Positions 44,654-56,364 of a stretch of 64,000 nt of DNA are shown here, piece after piece. A program made the translations under genes and the position numbers. The notes beneath the pieces are model-generated. The model was not told the origin of the DNA. It searched no databases and saw nothing but the letters and a program-made list of their open reading frames with translations. The stretch is taken from assembly GCF_027706845.1 (NCBI RefSeq), contig NZ_JAQGCZ010000002.1, forward strand, positions 372,001 to 436,000, written 5' to 3'. Within the stretch, counting starts at the first letter, position 1; every line of letters starts with the position of its first letter. The stretch is from Mycolicibacterium sp. BiH015. Lineage in GTDB: Bacteria > Actinomycetota > Actinomycetes > Mycobacteriales > Mycobacteriaceae.

Positions 44654-45088
44654 ATGTTCTTCGGCACCTACACACCCAAGCTCGACGACAAGGGGCGGCT
44701 GACGTTGCCCGCCAAGTTCCGCGACGCGCTGGCAGGAGGGTTGATGGTCACCAAAAGCCAAGATCACAGCCTTGCTGTCCACCCGAGGGCCGACTTCGAG
44801 GAGATGGTCGCCGAAATTTCCGCGAAGGCCAAGCGCGGTAATCCCCAGGCTCGCGCCTACCTGCGCAACCTGGCCGCAAGTACCGACGAGCAGTACCCGG
44901 ATGCACAAGGCCGCATCACCCTCTCAGCAGAACACCGCCGCTACGCAAACCTGACGAAGGACTGCGTGGTCACGGGTTCGATCGGGTTCCTGGAGATCTG
45001 GGACGCCCAGGCATGGCAGGACTACCAGGAGCTTCACGAAGAGAACTTCTCCGCGGCCAGCGATGAAGCACTCGGCGACATTCTCTGA
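44654..45088 (+). CDS. mraZ: Transcriptional regulator MraZ
   Basis: 144 residues: two tandem SpoVT/AbrB-like swapped-hairpin domains, each with the DNA-contacting DXXXR loop (DDKGRLTLP at about 11-19 and DAQGRITLS at about 86-94). It forms a ring that binds repeated TGGG boxes and controls the dcw cluster. First gene of the cluster. The ATG at 44654 has GAGG 7 nt upstream; the long in-frame extension back to 44408 crosses the operator and is rejected. It overlaps rsmH by 26 nt. Confidence 0.96.
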   Translation: MFFGTYTPKLDDKGRLTLPAKFRDALAGGLMVTKSQDHSLAVHPRADFEEMVAEISAKAKRGNPQARAYLRNLAASTDEQYPDAQGRITLSAEHRRYANLTKDCVVTGSIGFLEIWDAQAWQDYQELHEENFSAASDEALGDIL

Positions 45089-46187
45089 TCTGGCCACCGG
45101 CCCGCAGGCCCGTGCCGTGCGGCCTCTGCCCGAACCGGCCCTGACGTACTTCCCCGACGTCAGGTCCGCGCTCTCGGGCAGGGACCTCACGGCAGGGGCC
45201 GCCTCAATCTCACAGAGTGCAGCGATGGTGGACGAGCCTCATATTCCGGTCCTTCTCGACCGATGCGTCGAATTGCTCGCACCGGCCCTGACGCGCACGA
45301 GCGACGACGGAACGGGCGCGACGCTGGTCGACGCGACGCTGGGCGCCGGGGGGCATTCCGAGCGGTTCCTCACCCAGTTCCCCGGCCTGCGGATCATCGG
45401 CCTCGATCGCGATCCCGATGCGCTGCAGCTCGCCGGTGATCGCCTGGCCGCGTTCGGCGATCGGGTGACGCTGGTGCGCACCCGCTACGACGGCATCTCC
45501 GATGCGGTGGCCGCGCACGGCGGAAGCGTGGACGCGATCCTGTTCGATCTCGGCGTGTCCTCCATGCAGCTCGACAGGGCCGAGCGCGGCTTCTCCTATT
45601 CGGCTGACGCGCCGCTGGACATGCGGATGGACTCAGGATCCGATCTGACGGCCGCCCAGATCCTCAACTCCTACGACGAGAAGGCACTCGCGCGTGTGCT
45701 GCGGGAGTACGGCGAAGAGAAATTCGCCGGACGTATCGCCTCCTACATCGTGCGTCGCCGCGCGACGACACCGTTCACCACGACCGGCGAGTTGGTGGAG
45801 CTGCTCTACGACGCCATCCCGGCGCCGGCACGGCGCACCGGCGGCCACCCGGCCAAGCGCACATTCCAGGCCCTGCGCATCGAGGTCAACGCCGAACTCG
45901 AGTCGCTGCGACTCGCCTTGCCCGCCGCGCTGCAGGTGCTGCGTCCCCGCGGCCGCGTGGCGGTGATGGCCTACCAGTCGCTGGAGGACCGGATCGTCAA
46001 GACCGCATTCGCCGCCGCCACCGCATCGCGGACACCGCCCGGGCTTCCCGTCGAGCTGCCCGGCCACGGGCCCGAGTTCGTCGCGCTCACCCGCGGCGCG
46101 GAGCGTGCCGACGCCGAAGAGATCGAACGTAATCCGAGAAGCGCCCCGGTCCGGTTGCGCGCAGTGGAGAAAGTTGGGGGACAGTAG
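45063..46187 (+). CDS. rsmH: 16S rRNA m4C1402 methyltransferase RsmH
   Basis: 374 residues; methylates N4 of C1402 in 16S rRNA. SAM-binding motifs: [21 protein letters not shown], and [11 protein letters not shown]; also [14 protein letters not shown]. The N-terminal 55-residue extension ([13 protein letters not shown] ... [10 protein letters not shown]) resembles that of M. tuberculosis RsmH as I recall it, which supports starting at ATG 45063 inside mraZ rather than at the internal ATG near 45225. Also known as MraW. Confidence 0.95.
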   Translation: MKHSATFSDLATGPQARAVRPLPEPALTYFPDVRSALSGRDLTAGAASISQSAAMVDEPHIPVLLDRCVELLAPALTRTSDDGTGATLVDATLGAGGHSERFLTQFPGLRIIGLDRDPDALQLAGDRLAAFGDRVTLVRTRYDGISDAVAAHGGSVDAILFDLGVSSMQLDRAERGFSYSADAPLDMRMDSGSDLTAAQILNSYDEKALARVLREYGEEKFAGRIASYIVRRRATTPFTTTGELVELLYDAIPAPARRTGGHPAKRTFQALRIEVNAELESLRLALPAALQVLRPRGRVAVMAYQSLEDRIVKTAFAAATASRTPPGLPVELPGHGPEFVALTRGAERADAEEIERNPRSAPVRLRAVEKVGGQ

Positions 46188-46189
46188 CG

Positions 46190-47266
46190 ATGAAGGCAAA
46201 GAAGCCCACGCGCACCACGGCGACCGGATCCTCGCGTTCCCGCGAGTCGGCCAAGAAGCCCAAGGCCAAGCGCACAGGCAGGGGAGTGCGCGAGACCAAG
46301 CGCGCCGCCGTCGACGCGCCGCCCCGTGGCGGTCGCAAGGCTGCCCGCGATGCGCGGCCGGCGCGTTCGGCGCCGCGCACCACCCCGATCGCGCGACCCG
46401 CCGACGCTCCGGCGCGCCCGAAGAGCGCCAGTCAGGCGAAGGCTCGCGCCAAGGCGCGGAAAGCCAAGGCGCCCAAAGTCGTCCGGCCGCCACTACGTGA
46501 ACGGCTTCTCGTCAAGCTCGCGTCGATCGAGCTGAACCCGCGCAGGCTCGTGTCGCGGGTTCCGTTCGTCGTGCTGGTGATCTCGGCGCTGGGTGTCGGT
46601 CTCGGCGTGACGCTGTGGCTGTCGACAGACGCTGCCGAGAGGTCATACCAGCTCGGCAATGCCCGCGAGCTCAATCAGGCTCTGATGCAACAGAAAGAGG
46701 CCCTCGAGCGTGACGTGCTGCAGGCCCAGGCCGCGCCCGCACTCGCCGAGGCGGCCCGGGAATTGGGCATGATCCCGTCGCGGGACACCGCTCACCTGGT
46801 GCAGGACCCGGCGGGCAACTGGGTGGTCGTCGGCACCCCGAAACCGGCCGAAGGTGTTCCGCCGCCGCCGCTGAACGCGCCACTGGCCGATCCGGTACCG
46901 CCGGCGCCCCCGGCGCCGCGGGTCGTGGAGCCGCGTGAGGTGCCCGTGCGCGTCCCGTCCGCCGCCACCCCCCTCGCCGCTCCTGGCCTTCCCGCGGCTC
47001 CCGCCTCGCCGGGTGTCGAAGTGCCGCACGCGGTTTCGGGACAGCTCCCCGTTCCCGGGCCGGTGCAGGCTCCCGTCGCCCAGGCGCCGGTGCCTCCCGT
47101 CGCGCCCCTGGATGCCGGGCCGCCGCACCTGCCGCCGGGCACTCCTGTCGGACCGTCAGCGCCACTGGGCACCGAACAGTTCGCGCCGACCGCGCCCGCT
47201 GTGCCCGTGGCGCCGATGCCACCCGCCGCACCCATGGCACCCGCGACGCCCGGGGCGCCCGCATGA
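46190..47266 (+). CDS. ftsL: FtsL-like divisome protein with proline-rich tail
   Basis: 358 residues. Lys/Arg-rich cytoplasmic N terminus (1-105), one transmembrane helix (about 123-145), a short coiled coil (150-185: RSYQLGNARELNQALMQQ), then ELGMIPS as in FtsL, and a 160-residue Pro/Ala/Val extracytoplasmic tail. Position between rsmH and pbpB is that of ftsL; the M. smegmatis orthologue acts as FtsL. The long tail is shared by mycobacterial homologues and absent in E. coli FtsL. The ATG is 2 nt after rsmH; the 3' end overlaps pbpB (ATGA). Confidence 0.9.
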   Translation: MKAKKPTRTTATGSSRSRESAKKPKAKRTGRGVRETKRAAVDAPPRGGRKAARDARPARSAPRTTPIARPADAPARPKSASQAKARAKARKAKAPKVVRPPLRERLLVKLASIELNPRRLVSRVPFVVLVISALGVGLGVTLWLSTDAAERSYQLGNARELNQALMQQKEALERDVLQAQAAPALAEAARELGMIPSRDTAHLVQDPAGNWVVVGTPKPAEGVPPPPLNAPLADPVPPAPPAPRVVEPREVPVRVPSAATPLAAPGLPAAPASPGVEVPHAVSGQLPVPGPVQAPVAQAPVPPVAPLDAGPPHLPPGTPVGPSAPLGTEQFAPTAPAVPVAPMPPAAPMAPATPGAPA

Positions 47267-49215
47267 GTCGCGGGACAAAGCCCGGCAAGCCCGGCAAGGC
47301 GGTCGCCGAGGTGGCTTCCAAGCCTGCTGCCAAGGCGCCTAACCAGGAGCACTCGGCACGGGCCAGGCGCACGCGTCAGCCGCTGCCCCAGAACGGTTTG
47401 CGCAGCGCGTCGTTCGTGTTCCGCCATCGTGCGGGCAACGCGGTCATCTTCCTGCTGCTGGTGGTGGCCGCGGCGCAGCTGTTCACGCTGCAGGTTCCCA
47501 AGGCCGAAGGGTTGCGCGCCGAAGCGGCGGGTCAGCTGAAGGTCACCGACATCGATCCCGCACTGCGCGGATCCATCGTCGACCGCAACGGCGACAAGTT
47601 GGCGTTCACCACCGAGGCCAGGGCGCTGACGTTCCAGCCGGTGAAGGTGCGGAAGCAATTGGAGGAGGCCTTCCAGAAGAGCGGTGAGCAATCCGACGAG
47701 GCGCCCGAGCCCGATGCCCGCCTCCGTGAGATCGCCGCGGAGATCTCGCAACGGCTCGGTAACAAACCCGACACTGCGACGGTGCTCAAGAAGCTGCGCA
47801 GCAATGAGACATTCGTGTATCTCGCCCGTGCGGTCGATCCGACGATCGCCGATGCGATCACCGCGAAGTTCCCCGAAGTGGGTGCCGAGCGCCAGGACCT
47901 GCGCCAGTACCCCGGTGGCGTGCTGGCCGCCAACATCATCGGCGGCATCGATTGGGACGGGCACGGCCTTCTCGGACTTGAGGATTCGATGGACTCGGTG
48001 CTCGCCGGCACCGACGGTTCGGTGACCTACGACCGCGGCTCCGATGGTGTGGTGATCCCGGGCAGCTACCGCAACCGTCACGACGCCGTCAACGGATCCA
48101 CGGTCACACTGACCATCGACGACGACATCCAGTTCTACGTGCAGCAGCAGGTCCAGCTCGCCAAGGACGCGTCCGGGGCCAAGAATGCCTCCGCTGTCGT
48201 CCTCGACGCCAAAACCGGTGAGGTGCTGGCGATGTCGAACGACAACACCTTCAACCCGGCGCAGGACATCAGCCGTCAGGAGAACCGGCAGCTGGGGAAC
48301 CTGCCCGTGTCGTCGCCGTTCGAGCCGGGCTCGGTGAACAAGATGATCACCGCGGCTGCCGTCATCGAGAACAAGCTGACCACCCCCGACGAGGTGCTGC
48401 AGGTTCCCGGGTCGATCAACATGGGCGGCGTCACCGTCGGTGACGCGTGGGAGCACGGCACCATGCCCTACACCACCACGGGTGTCTTCGGGAAGTCGTC
48501 CAATGTCGGCACACTGATGCTGGCTCAACGGCTCGGACCGGAGAAGTACGCGGAGATGCTGAAGATGTTCGGGCTCGGGCAGCGCACCAGCGTGGGTCTG
48601 CCCGGCGAGAGCTCGGGCCTGGTACCGCCGATCGACCAGTGGTCGGGCAGCACGTTCTCCAACCTTCCCATCGGGCAGGGTCTTTCGATGACCCTGCTGC
48701 AGATGACCGGCATCTACCAGACCATCGCCAACGACGGTGTCCGCGTCCCGCCGCGCATCATCAAAGAGACCGTCGCACCGGACGGCACCGTCACCGCCGA
48801 ACCCCGGCCCGACGGCATCCGGGTGGTGTCGGCCGAAACGGCCCGCACCGTGCGCGACATGTTCCGCGCGGTCGTGCAGCGCGACCCGATGGGCGTGCAG
48901 CAGGGAACGGGTCCGCAAGCCGCGGTCGAGGGCTATCAGATCGCCGGAAAGACGGGTACCGCACAGCAGATCAACCCGGCCTGCGGCTGCTACTACAGCG
49001 ACGTCTACTGGATCACCTTCGCCGGCATGGCGCCTGCAGACGATCCGCGCTACGTCATCGGCGTGATGCTCGACGCACCACACCGCGCTGCGGACGGCTC
49101 GCCGGGATCGTCGGCCGCCCCGTTGTTCCACAACATCGCCTCATGGCTGCTGCGCCGCGAGAACGTGCCGCTCTCGCGTGATCCGGGTGCGCGGCTCACG
49201 CTGCAGGCGGGCTGA
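47263..49215 (+). CDS. pbpB: Septal peptidoglycan transpeptidase (PBP3/FtsI)
   Basis: 650-residue class B penicillin-binding protein for septum synthesis. A cytoplasmic N terminus of about 50 residues, one transmembrane anchor (about 60-80), a dimerisation domain, and the transpeptidase domain with SVNK (nucleophile Ser357), SSN (412-414) and KTGT (Lys563). No PASTA domains. Its ATG overlaps ftsL by 4 nt. FtsW, its glycosyltransferase partner, is encoded 5.6 kb downstream. Confidence 0.96.
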   Translation: MSRGTKPGKPGKAVAEVASKPAAKAPNQEHSARARRTRQPLPQNGLRSASFVFRHRAGNAVIFLLLVVAAAQLFTLQVPKAEGLRAEAAGQLKVTDIDPALRGSIVDRNGDKLAFTTEARALTFQPVKVRKQLEEAFQKSGEQSDEAPEPDARLREIAAEISQRLGNKPDTATVLKKLRSNETFVYLARAVDPTIADAITAKFPEVGAERQDLRQYPGGVLAANIIGGIDWDGHGLLGLEDSMDSVLAGTDGSVTYDRGSDGVVIPGSYRNRHDAVNGSTVTLTIDDDIQFYVQQQVQLAKDASGAKNASAVVLDAKTGEVLAMSNDNTFNPAQDISRQENRQLGNLPVSSPFEPGSVNKMITAAAVIENKLTTPDEVLQVPGSINMGGVTVGDAWEHGTMPYTTTGVFGKSSNVGTLMLAQRLGPEKYAEMLKMFGLGQRTSVGLPGESSGLVPPIDQWSGSTFSNLPIGQGLSMTLLQMTGIYQTIANDGVRVPPRIIKETVAPDGTVTAEPRPDGIRVVSAETARTVRDMFRAVVQRDPMGVQQGTGPQAAVEGYQIAGKTGTAQQINPACGCYYSDVYWITFAGMAPADDPRYVIGVMLDAPHRAADGSPGSSAAPLFHNIASWLLRRENVPLSRDPGARLTLQAG

Positions 49216-49278
49216 CATCGGGGTCGGCGCAGCGACAGGCAGATGTGGTGCCCGGGCGGTCGGTACTGTGTCAACGCC

Positions 49279-50796
49279 ATGAATCTGCGCCCCAGCCATC
49301 CCGTCGGTCTGTCGCTCGACGCGTTGCCCGGTCTGGTCGCCGCGGTGCCGGCCGACGCCGCTGCCCTTCCTGAGGTTTTGCTCACCGGCGTCACCCTGCG
49401 GGGCCAGGACGCCCAACCGGGAGACCTGTTCGCCGCGCTGCCCGGGTCCCGGGCGCACGGGGCCCGTTACGCGGCCGCGGCCGTCGAGCGTGGTGCGGTG
49501 GCGGTGCTGACCGACGAGGACGGTGTGGCCGAGATCGCCGAGCGCGACGGCCTGGGGGTGCCGATCGTGGTGCACGCGCAACCGCGCGCGGTACTGGGAG
49601 AGGTCGCCGCCGCCGTCTACGGACGGCCTTCGGAGCATCTGCGCGTCATCGGCGTGACCGGCACGTCCGGCAAGACCACCACCACCTATCTCGTCGAGGC
49701 CGGCCTGCGTGCCGCGGATCGGGTGGCGGGACTGATCGGTACCGTCGGCATCAGGATTGACGGCCGTCAGCAGCAGGGTGGCCTGACCACTCCGGAAGCA
49801 CCCGAACTGCAGGCGCTGCTGGCGGTCATGCTCGAACAGGGGGTGGACACCGTCGTGATGGAGGTGTCCAGTCACGCATTGACCCTCGGCCGCGTCGACG
49901 GCGTGTCGTTCGCCGTTGGCGGCTTCACCAATCTGTCGCGGGACCATCTCGACTTCCATCCGACGATGGAGGACTACTTCGACGCCAAGGCGCGGCTGTT
50001 CGACCCGGTCTCACCGACACACGCCGCCGAGTCGGTCATCTGTGTCGACGACGAGTGGGGCCGGGCGATGGTGGCCCGCGCCGGGAAGGCGGTGACCGTG
50101 AGTGCGACAGGTCAGGCCGACTGGCGGGTCGAGGACATCCGCCGTGCACCCGGCGGCGTGCAGGAGTTTGTCGCCGTCGACCCCGCCGGGGTGCACCACA
50201 GCCTGCAGATCGGGTTGCCGGGCAGCTACAACGTGGCCAACTGCCTTCTGGCGGTGGCACTGCTCGATGCGGTGGGGGTGTCGCCGGAACAGGCCGCACC
50301 GGGACTGCGCGCCGCCGCCGTGCCGGGCCGGCTGGAGACCGTGGACCGCGGCCAGCCGTTTCTGGCGCTGGTGGACTACGCCCACAAGCCGGGCGCGTTG
50401 CGCGCCGTGCTCCAGACCCTCCGCGATCAGGGCGACGGCCGGCTGGCGGTGGTGTTCGGCGCCGGCGGCAACCGGGACACCGGGAAACGTGAGCCGATGG
50501 GCCGGGTGGCCGCCGAGCTGGCGGACCTCGTGGTCGTGACCGACGACAATCCGCGCGACGAGGATCCCGCCGCCATTCGCGCGGCGATCCTGAAAGGCAC
50601 GCTCGGCACCGCCGCCGAGGTCGTCGAGATCGGTGACCGACGTGCCGCGATCGATCATGCGGTGGCGTGGGCACAGGCAGGGGACATCGTGTTGATCGCG
50701 GGCAAAGGCCACGAGGCGGGCCAGACCAGCATGAGGCAGACGCGGCCCTTCGACGACCGCGAGGAGCTCGCCGCGGCGCTGGAGGCGCGGTCGTGA
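49279..50796 (+). CDS. murE: UDP-MurNAc-tripeptide ligase (mDAP-adding)
   Basis: 505 residues. Adds meso-diaminopimelate to UDP-MurNAc-L-Ala-D-Glu. ATP loop [13 protein letters not shown] (about 130-142), a carbamylated-Lys region [10 protein letters not shown], and the mDAP-specific loop DNPRDEDP (about 430). The ATG at 49279 follows TACTGT by 9 nt with no ribosome site, so an internal promoter with a very short leader is possible. In H37Rv a PE_PGRS insertion lies between pbpB and murE; here the gap is 63 bp. Confidence 0.96.
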   Translation: MNLRPSHPVGLSLDALPGLVAAVPADAAALPEVLLTGVTLRGQDAQPGDLFAALPGSRAHGARYAAAAVERGAVAVLTDEDGVAEIAERDGLGVPIVVHAQPRAVLGEVAAAVYGRPSEHLRVIGVTGTSGKTTTTYLVEAGLRAADRVAGLIGTVGIRIDGRQQQGGLTTPEAPELQALLAVMLEQGVDTVVMEVSSHALTLGRVDGVSFAVGGFTNLSRDHLDFHPTMEDYFDAKARLFDPVSPTHAAESVICVDDEWGRAMVARAGKAVTVSATGQADWRVEDIRRAPGGVQEFVAVDPAGVHHSLQIGLPGSYNVANCLLAVALLDAVGVSPEQAAPGLRAAAVPGRLETVDRGQPFLALVDYAHKPGALRAVLQTLRDQGDGRLAVVFGAGGNRDTGKREPMGRVAAELADLVVVTDDNPRDEDPAAIRAAILKGTLGTAAEVVEIGDRRAAIDHAVAWAQAGDIVLIAGKGHEAGQTSMRQTRPFDDREELAAALEARS

Positions 50797-52298
50797 TCGC
50801 GCTGACCTTGCGCCGGATCGCCGAGATCGTCGGAGGCCGCCTCGTCGACGTGTCCGCCGACGAGGCCAGTCACATCGAGGTGACGGGCACCGTGGAGTTC
50901 GACTCCAGGAAGGTGACGCCCGGCGGTCTGTTCCTCGCGCTTCCGGGCGCACGCTCGGACGGGCACGACTTCGCCGCGGCCGCCGTCGCCGCCGGTGCGG
51001 TGGCCGTGCTGGCGGCCCGCCCGGTCGGGGTGCCCGCGATCGTCGTCGACCCGGTAGCCCCGGACGCCGCGGCGGTTGGGACGGCCGGGGTGCTCGAACA
51101 CGACGCCGACGGCTCCGGCGCGGCGGTGCTCGCCGCGCTGGCGCGGTTGGCTGCCGCCGTGGCCGCCGAGCTCGTCGCCGACGGGCTGACGATCATCGGC
51201 ATCACCGGCTCGTCGGGCAAGACGTCGACCAAGGACCTCATCGCCGCCGTCCTCGCGCCGCTCGGGGAGGTGATCGCCCCGCCGGGGTCGTTCAACAACG
51301 AACTCGGCCACCCCTGGACCGTGCTGCGGGCCACCCCCTCGACAGATTTCCTCGTGCTGGAGATGTCGGCGCGTCACCCCGGCAATATCGCGGCTCTCGC
51401 CCGGATCGCGCCGCCCTCGATCGGTGCCGTGCTCAACGTCGGCACCGCCCATCTCGGCGAGTTCGGCTCTCGTGAAGCCATCGCTGCGACCAAATCCGAA
51501 CTACCACAATCGGTTCCGGCGTCCGGTGTGGTCGTCCTCAACGCCGACGATCCGGTCGTCTCCGCCATGGCGGACAAGACGGCCGCCCGCGTCGTGCGGG
51601 TCGGTCGCGGTTCCGACGCGCAGGTGCACGCCGACATCAGAGCCGAGGATGTCCACCTGGATGAACTGGCGCGGCCCAGTTTCACACTGCACGCGGCCGG
51701 CTCCCAGGTCCCCGTCACCCTCGCGGTCCACGGTGACCACCAGGTGTCCAACGCGCTGACGGCTGCGGCCATCGCGCTGGAGTGCGGCGCCACGCTGGAG
51801 CAGGTGGCGGCATCACTGGCCGCGGCAGGTCCGGCGTCGCGGCACCGGATGCAGGTCAGCACCCGCGGCGACGGCGTGACGATCATCAACGACGCCTACA
51901 ACGCGAACCCGGATTCGATGGCCGCCGGACTCAAAGCGCTCGCCTGGATGGCCCGGGGCACCCGGAGCTTTGCCGTGCTGGGCGAGATGGCCGAGCTCGG
52001 TGAGGACTCGATAAGCGAGCATGACCGCATCGGCAGGCTGGCTGTGCGCTTAGATGTCTCTCGACTCATCGTCGTCGGATCCGGGAGGCCTATGAGCGCC
52101 ATGCTGCACGGGGCAGTCATGGAAGGGTCGTGGGGATCGGAGGTGACCCAGGTCGCCGACGCCGACGCCGCGCTCGCTCTGCTGCGCGCCGAACTTCAGG
52201 CCGGCGACGTGGTTCTGGTGAAGGCCTCCAACTCCGCCGGCCTCGGTGCGCTGGCCGATGCGCTGGCAGCCGACGACACCGGCGAGGGCGCCCGATGA
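50793..52298 (+). CDS. murF: UDP-MurNAc-pentapeptide synthetase
   Basis: 501 residues. Adds D-Ala-D-Ala to the UDP-MurNAc tripeptide. ATP loop [13 protein letters not shown] (about 133-145), [12 protein letters not shown], and [12 protein letters not shown] (about 367-378) are MurF features. The GTG start at 50793 overlaps the murE stop (GTGA), and the 3' end overlaps mraY (ATGA). Confidence 0.96.
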   Translation: MIALTLRRIAEIVGGRLVDVSADEASHIEVTGTVEFDSRKVTPGGLFLALPGARSDGHDFAAAAVAAGAVAVLAARPVGVPAIVVDPVAPDAAAVGTAGVLEHDADGSGAAVLAALARLAAAVAAELVADGLTIIGITGSSGKTSTKDLIAAVLAPLGEVIAPPGSFNNELGHPWTVLRATPSTDFLVLEMSARHPGNIAALARIAPPSIGAVLNVGTAHLGEFGSREAIAATKSELPQSVPASGVVVLNADDPVVSAMADKTAARVVRVGRGSDAQVHADIRAEDVHLDELARPSFTLHAAGSQVPVTLAVHGDHQVSNALTAAAIALECGATLEQVAASLAAAGPASRHRMQVSTRGDGVTIINDAYNANPDSMAAGLKALAWMARGTRSFAVLGEMAELGEDSISEHDRIGRLAVRLDVSRLIVVGSGRPMSAMLHGAVMEGSWGSEVTQVADADAALALLRAELQAGDVVLVKASNSAGLGALADALAADDTGEGAR

Positions 52299-53374
52299 GG
52301 CAGATCCTGATCGCGGTCGCGATCGCGGTGGCGGTGTCGATACTGCTGACCCCGGTGCTGATCCGGTTGTTCACCCGGCAGGGGTTCGGCCACGAGATCC
52401 GCGAGGACGGCCCGCCCAGCCACCACAAGAAGCGCGGCACTCCGTCGATGGGTGGCGTGGCGATTCTGGCCGGGATCTGGGCCAGCTATTTCGGCACCCA
52501 TCTCGTCGGTGTGCTGATGGACGGTAAAGGCCCGTCGGCCTCGGGCCTGCTGGTACTCGGGCTTGCCACGTCGCTGGGTGTCGTCGGTTTCCTCGACGAC
52601 CTCATCAAGCTCCGGCGCGCGCGCAATCTGGGTCTGAACAAGACGGCCAAGACGGTCGGAATCCTCGTCGCCGCGGTGCTGTTCGGCGTGCTCGCGCTGC
52701 AGTTCCGCAACGCCGACGGGCTCACCCCGGGCAGTGCCGAGCTGTCGTACGTGCGCGAGATCGCGACGGTCACCCTGGCGCCCGCGGTGTTCGTGTTGTT
52801 CTGCGTGGTGATCGTCAGCGCATGGTCGAACGCGGTGAACTTCACCGACGGGCTTGACGGCCTCGCCGCGGGCGCGATGGCGATGGTCTGCGCGGCCTAT
52901 GTGCTGATCACGTTCTGGCAGTTCCGCAACGCGTGCGCGACCAGCCCCGGCGTGGGCTGCTACAACGTGCGCGACCCGCTCGACCTCGCGATCATCGCCG
53001 CGGCAACCGCCGGAGCCTGCATCGGTTTCCTGTGGTGGAACGCCGCGCCGGCCAAGATCTTCATGGGTGACACGGGGTCACTGGCGCTCGGCGGCGTCAT
53101 CGCGGGCCTGTCGGTCACCAGCCGCACCGAGATGCTCGCGGTCGTCCTCGGCGCCCTGTTCGTCGCGGAGGTCACCTCGGTCGTCGTGCAGATCCTGGCG
53201 TTCCGCACCACCGGCCGCCGGGTTTTCCGGATGGCGCCGTTCCACCACCATTTCGAATTGGTGGGATGGGCCGAGACGACGGTGATCATCCGGTTCTGGT
53301 TGCTGACCGCCATCGCCTGCGGGCTCGGTGTGGCGCTCTTCTACAGCGAATGGCTGACCACTGTCGGGGCTTGA
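52295..53374 (+). CDS. mraY: Phospho-MurNAc-pentapeptide translocase (MraY/MurX)
   Basis: 359-residue integral membrane enzyme with about ten helices that makes lipid I from UDP-MurNAc-pentapeptide and decaprenyl phosphate. Motifs: KRGTPSMGG, the Mg-binding [23 protein letters not shown], and the [13 protein letters not shown] histidine motif. It is the target of capuramycins and caprazamycins in mycobacteria. The 3' end overlaps the inferred murD start by 14 nt. Confidence 0.96.
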   Translation: MRQILIAVAIAVAVSILLTPVLIRLFTRQGFGHEIREDGPPSHHKKRGTPSMGGVAILAGIWASYFGTHLVGVLMDGKGPSASGLLVLGLATSLGVVGFLDDLIKLRRARNLGLNKTAKTVGILVAAVLFGVLALQFRNADGLTPGSAELSYVREIATVTLAPAVFVLFCVVIVSAWSNAVNFTDGLDGLAAGAMAMVCAAYVLITFWQFRNACATSPGVGCYNVRDPLDLAIIAAATAGACIGFLWWNAAPAKIFMGDTGSLALGGVIAGLSVTSRTEMLAVVLGALFVAEVTSVVVQILAFRTTGRRVFRMAPFHHHFELVGWAETTVIIRFWLLTAIACGLGVALFYSEWLTTVGA

Positions 53375-54821
53375 GCCCCTGGTCGAGGGCGCGCGTGTCC
53401 TCGTCACGGGCGCGCGCGTCACCGGCCAGGCCATTCTCGCGGCGCTGGCACCACTCGGGGCGCGTGCGTCGCTGACCGACGACAGCCCCGCCGCGCTGAC
53501 CGCGTTCGCCCGACAGGGCGTCGAGGTGCTCGATCCCGCCACCGCCGTCGACCGGATCACCGACTTCGAGCTCGTGGTGACGAGCCCCGGTTTCCCGCCC
53601 ACCGCGCCTGTGCTGGCCGCCGCCGCGGGTGCAGGTATCCCGGTCTGGGGGGACGTGGAGCTGGCCTGGAGGCTGGACCGGTCCGGCCGGTTCGGCCCAC
53701 CCCGGACATGGCTGGTGGTGACGGGCACGAACGGGAAGACGACGACGACGTCGATGCTGTTCGCGATGCTCGAGGCGGCGGGCAGGCGGGCGGTGCTGTG
53801 CGGAAACATCGGCGACCCGGTCCTGTCGCTGCTGGATCGTCCCGCCGATGTGCTTGCCGTCGAGCTGTCCAGCTTCCAGCTGCACTGGGCGCCGTCGCTG
53901 CGCCCTGAGGCCGGCGTGGTGCTCAACGTCGCCGAGGATCACCTCGACTGGCACGGCTCGATGCAGGCGTATGCCGCCGACAAGGCGCGGGTCTTGACGG
54001 GCCGGGTCGCCGTCGGGGGCATGGATGACGCTGTCGCGGCCGAGTTGCTGCGGGATTCTCGGGCCCCGGTCAAGGTGGGCTTCCGGTTGGGCGAGCCGGA
54101 GCCCGGCGAGCTGGGTGTTCGGGGCGGGATGCTGGTCGACCGGGCTTTCGGTGACGATGTGGCGCTCGCGGCCGCCGACAGCATCCCGGTGGCCGGACCG
54201 GTTGGTGTGCTGGATGCCCTCGCGGCGGCGGCACTCGCCCGCGCGGTCGGCGTGTCCGCGGAGGCGATCGCCGAGGCGCTGGCGGCCTTCCGGGTGGGCA
54301 GGCACCGCGCCGAGGTCGTCGCCGTGTCCGAGGGCATCACCTACGTCGACGACTCGAAGGCGACCAACCCGCACGCCGCCCGCGCGTCGATCACGGCGTT
54401 CCCGCGGGTGGTCTGGGTGGCCGGAGGTCTGCTGAAAGGTGCGTCGGTCGACGAGATGGTCGCCGCGACGGCGCATCGCCTGACCGGTGCGGTGCTGATC
54501 GGGCAGGACAGAGCGGTCATCGGCAACGCGTTATCGCGACACGCGCCGGATGTCCCCGTCGTCGAGCTTGTGACGGGGGAGGATTCTGTGGTGCATGAGA
54601 ACGATGTTGTCGGTGTTACTCGTGTGACTCGGATGGTCGAGGTGGGCACCAAACCGCTCGGTGAGGCTGTCATGGCGGCCGCCGTCGAGGCGGCACGCGA
54701 GCTGGCCAGGCCGGGTGACACCGTGCTGCTCGCGCCCGCCGGCGCCTCGTTCGACCAGTTCACGAGCTACGGACACCGGGGCGACACGTTCGCCGCCGCC
54801 GTCCGTGCAGCGACCGGGTAG
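53361..54821 (+). CDS. murD: UDP-MurNAc-L-Ala-D-Glu ligase with apparent CTG start
   Basis: 486 residues if started at CTG 53361 (read [10 protein letters not shown]). Adds D-Glu to UDP-MurNAc-L-Ala. N-terminal [12 protein letters not shown] (UDP-binding Rossmann loop), ATP loop [26 protein letters not shown], and [12 protein letters not shown]. The frame has a stop at 53355-53357, and the first ATG/GTG/TTG is GTG 53526, which would remove the whole first nucleotide-binding loop of an essential enzyme. CTG 53361 gives a length close to that of M. tuberculosis MurD and overlaps mraY, so translation may be coupled. Confidence 0.92.
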   Translation: MSGLEPLVEGARVLVTGARVTGQAILAALAPLGARASLTDDSPAALTAFARQGVEVLDPATAVDRITDFELVVTSPGFPPTAPVLAAAAGAGIPVWGDVELAWRLDRSGRFGPPRTWLVVTGTNGKTTTTSMLFAMLEAAGRRAVLCGNIGDPVLSLLDRPADVLAVELSSFQLHWAPSLRPEAGVVLNVAEDHLDWHGSMQAYAADKARVLTGRVAVGGMDDAVAAELLRDSRAPVKVGFRLGEPEPGELGVRGGMLVDRAFGDDVALAAADSIPVAGPVGVLDALAAAALARAVGVSAEAIAEALAAFRVGRHRAEVVAVSEGITYVDDSKATNPHAARASITAFPRVVWVAGGLLKGASVDEMVAATAHRLTGAVLIGQDRAVIGNALSRHAPDVPVVELVTGEDSVVHENDVVGVTRVTRMVEVGTKPLGEAVMAAAVEAARELARPGDTVLLAPAGASFDQFTSYGHRGDTFAAAVRAATG

Positions 54822-54825
54822 ACCC

Positions 54826-56364
54826 GTGAGCGCCATTCTCGACCGGTTGCGCAGCCGCCGCGCCAACCCGGCGAACGACGACGGCCAGACCGGCACGCCG
54901 GCCGCCGCGCCGCCGGCCGCTCAAGCCGCAATCGCCATGCCGCGCACCCGCGTCGGCGCTTGGCTGAACAGGCCGATGACGTCGTTCCACTTGATTGTGG
55001 CCATCACCGCGCTGCTGATCACCATGGGTCTGACGATGGTGCTGTCGGCCTCGGGCGTGTACTCCTACGACACCGACGGTTCGCCGTGGTCGGTGTTCGC
55101 CAAGCAGCTGCTGTGGACCGTGGTCGGACTGTTCGCGTTCTACGTCGCGCTCCGGATGCCGGTGGCGATCATGCGCCGCTTCGCCTTCCTCGGGTACGGC
55201 TTCACGATCGTCCTCCTGGTGCTGGTGCTCATCCCGGGAATCGGCAAGGTGGCCAACGGTTCTCGCGGCTGGTTCGTCGTCGCCGGTTTCTCGATGCAAC
55301 CCTCGGAGCTGGCCAAGATCGCGTTGGCGATCTGGGGCGCCCACCTGCTGGCGGCCCGGCGCATGGAGCACGCCTCCCTGCGCGAGATGCTGGTGCCACT
55401 GGTGCCCGCCGCGGTGATCGCACTGGCCCTGATCGTCGCGCAGCCCGACCTGGGGCAGACGCTCTCGATGGGTGTCATCCTGCTCGGTCTGCTCTGGTAC
55501 GCCGGCCTGCCGCTGCGGGTGTTCCTGACCTCGCTGGGAGCGGTCCTGGTCTCCGGCGTGATCCTGGCCCTGGCCGAGGGCTACCGATCGGCGCGCGTGC
55601 AGTCGTGGCTCAACCCCGGTGCCGACGCCCAGGGTTCGGGCTATCAGGCCCGGCAGGCCCGTTTCGCACTCGCCAACGGCGGTGTGTTCGGCGATGGTCT
55701 CGGCCAGGGCACCGCCAAATGGAACTATCTCCCCAACGCGCACAACGACTTCATCTTCGCGATCATCGGGGAGGAGCTCGGCTTCATCGGCGCCGCGGGT
55801 CTGCTGGTGCTGTTCGGGTTGTTCGCCTACACGGGCATGCGGATCGCCCGCCGCTCGGCCGACCCGTTTTTGCGCCTGCTCACCGCCACCGCGACGCTGT
55901 GGATCCTGTCCCAGGTGTTCATCAACGTCGGCTACGTCGTGGGGCTCCTTCCCGTCACCGGCCTGCAGCTCCCGCTGATCTCCTCCGGCGGCACCTCGAC
56001 GGCCACCACGCTGCTCATGATCGGCATCATGGCCAACGCCGCGCGCCATGAGCCGGAAGCGGTGGCCGCGCTGCGGGCGGGCCGCGACGACCGGGTCAAC
56101 CGCATCCTGCGGCTGCCGCTGCCCGCGCCCTATGTGCCCACCCGCACCGAGGCCCTGCGCGACCGGCTGCGTCGCCGTCCCACCAAGCACGACAAGGCCC
56201 CCCGCGCGGCCAAGGACAAGAAGCCGTCCACCAAGTCCAAGCCCCGCAAGCCGCAGCCCGCCCGGCACCCGGTGCGCTCGGGCAGGCCGTCCGGCGGTTA
56301 CGGTGATGGCCAGCGCAATCAGGGCCGGAGGGCCCGCACACTGGAAGGTCAGCGTTACGGGTGA
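54826..56364 (+). CDS. ftsW: Septal peptidoglycan glycosyltransferase FtsW
   Basis: 512-residue SEDS-family polymerase with ten helices that extends glycan strands at the septum with PbpB. SEDS signatures: the [21 protein letters not shown] loop, the conserved Asp in [25 protein letters not shown], and PLISSGGTS. The C-terminal 85 residues are very Lys/Arg-rich and cytoplasmic; in mycobacteria this tail contacts the FtsZ C terminus. The GTG start is 4 nt after the murD stop; longer frames within murD are shadows. Confidence 0.96.
   Translation: MSAILDRLRSRRANPANDDGQTGTPAAAPPAAQAAIAMPRTRVGAWLNRPMTSFHLIVAITALLITMGLTMVLSASGVYSYDTDGSPWSVFAKQLLWTVVGLFAFYVALRMPVAIMRRFAFLGYGFTIVLLVLVLIPGIGKVANGSRGWFVVAGFSMQPSELAKIALAIWGAHLLAARRMEHASLREMLVPLVPAAVIALALIVAQPDLGQTLSMGVILLGLLWYAGLPLRVFLTSLGAVLVSGVILALAEGYRSARVQSWLNPGADAQGSGYQARQARFALANGGVFGDGLGQGTAKWNYLPNAHNDFIFAIIGEELGFIGAAGLLVLFGLFAYTGMRIARRSADPFLRLLTATATLWILSQVFINVGYVVGLLPVTGLQLPLISSGGTSTATTLLMIGIMANAARHEPEAVAALRAGRDDRVNRILRLPLPAPYVPTRTEALRDRLRRRPTKHDKAPRAAKDKKPSTKSKPRKPQPARHPVRSGRPSGGYGDGQRNQGRRARTLEGQRYG

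Noticed and set aside
46792..49131. 779-codon minus-strand open frame
   Set aside because: Lies wholly antisense to ftsL and pbpB, whose protein motifs are clear; low-complexity composition.
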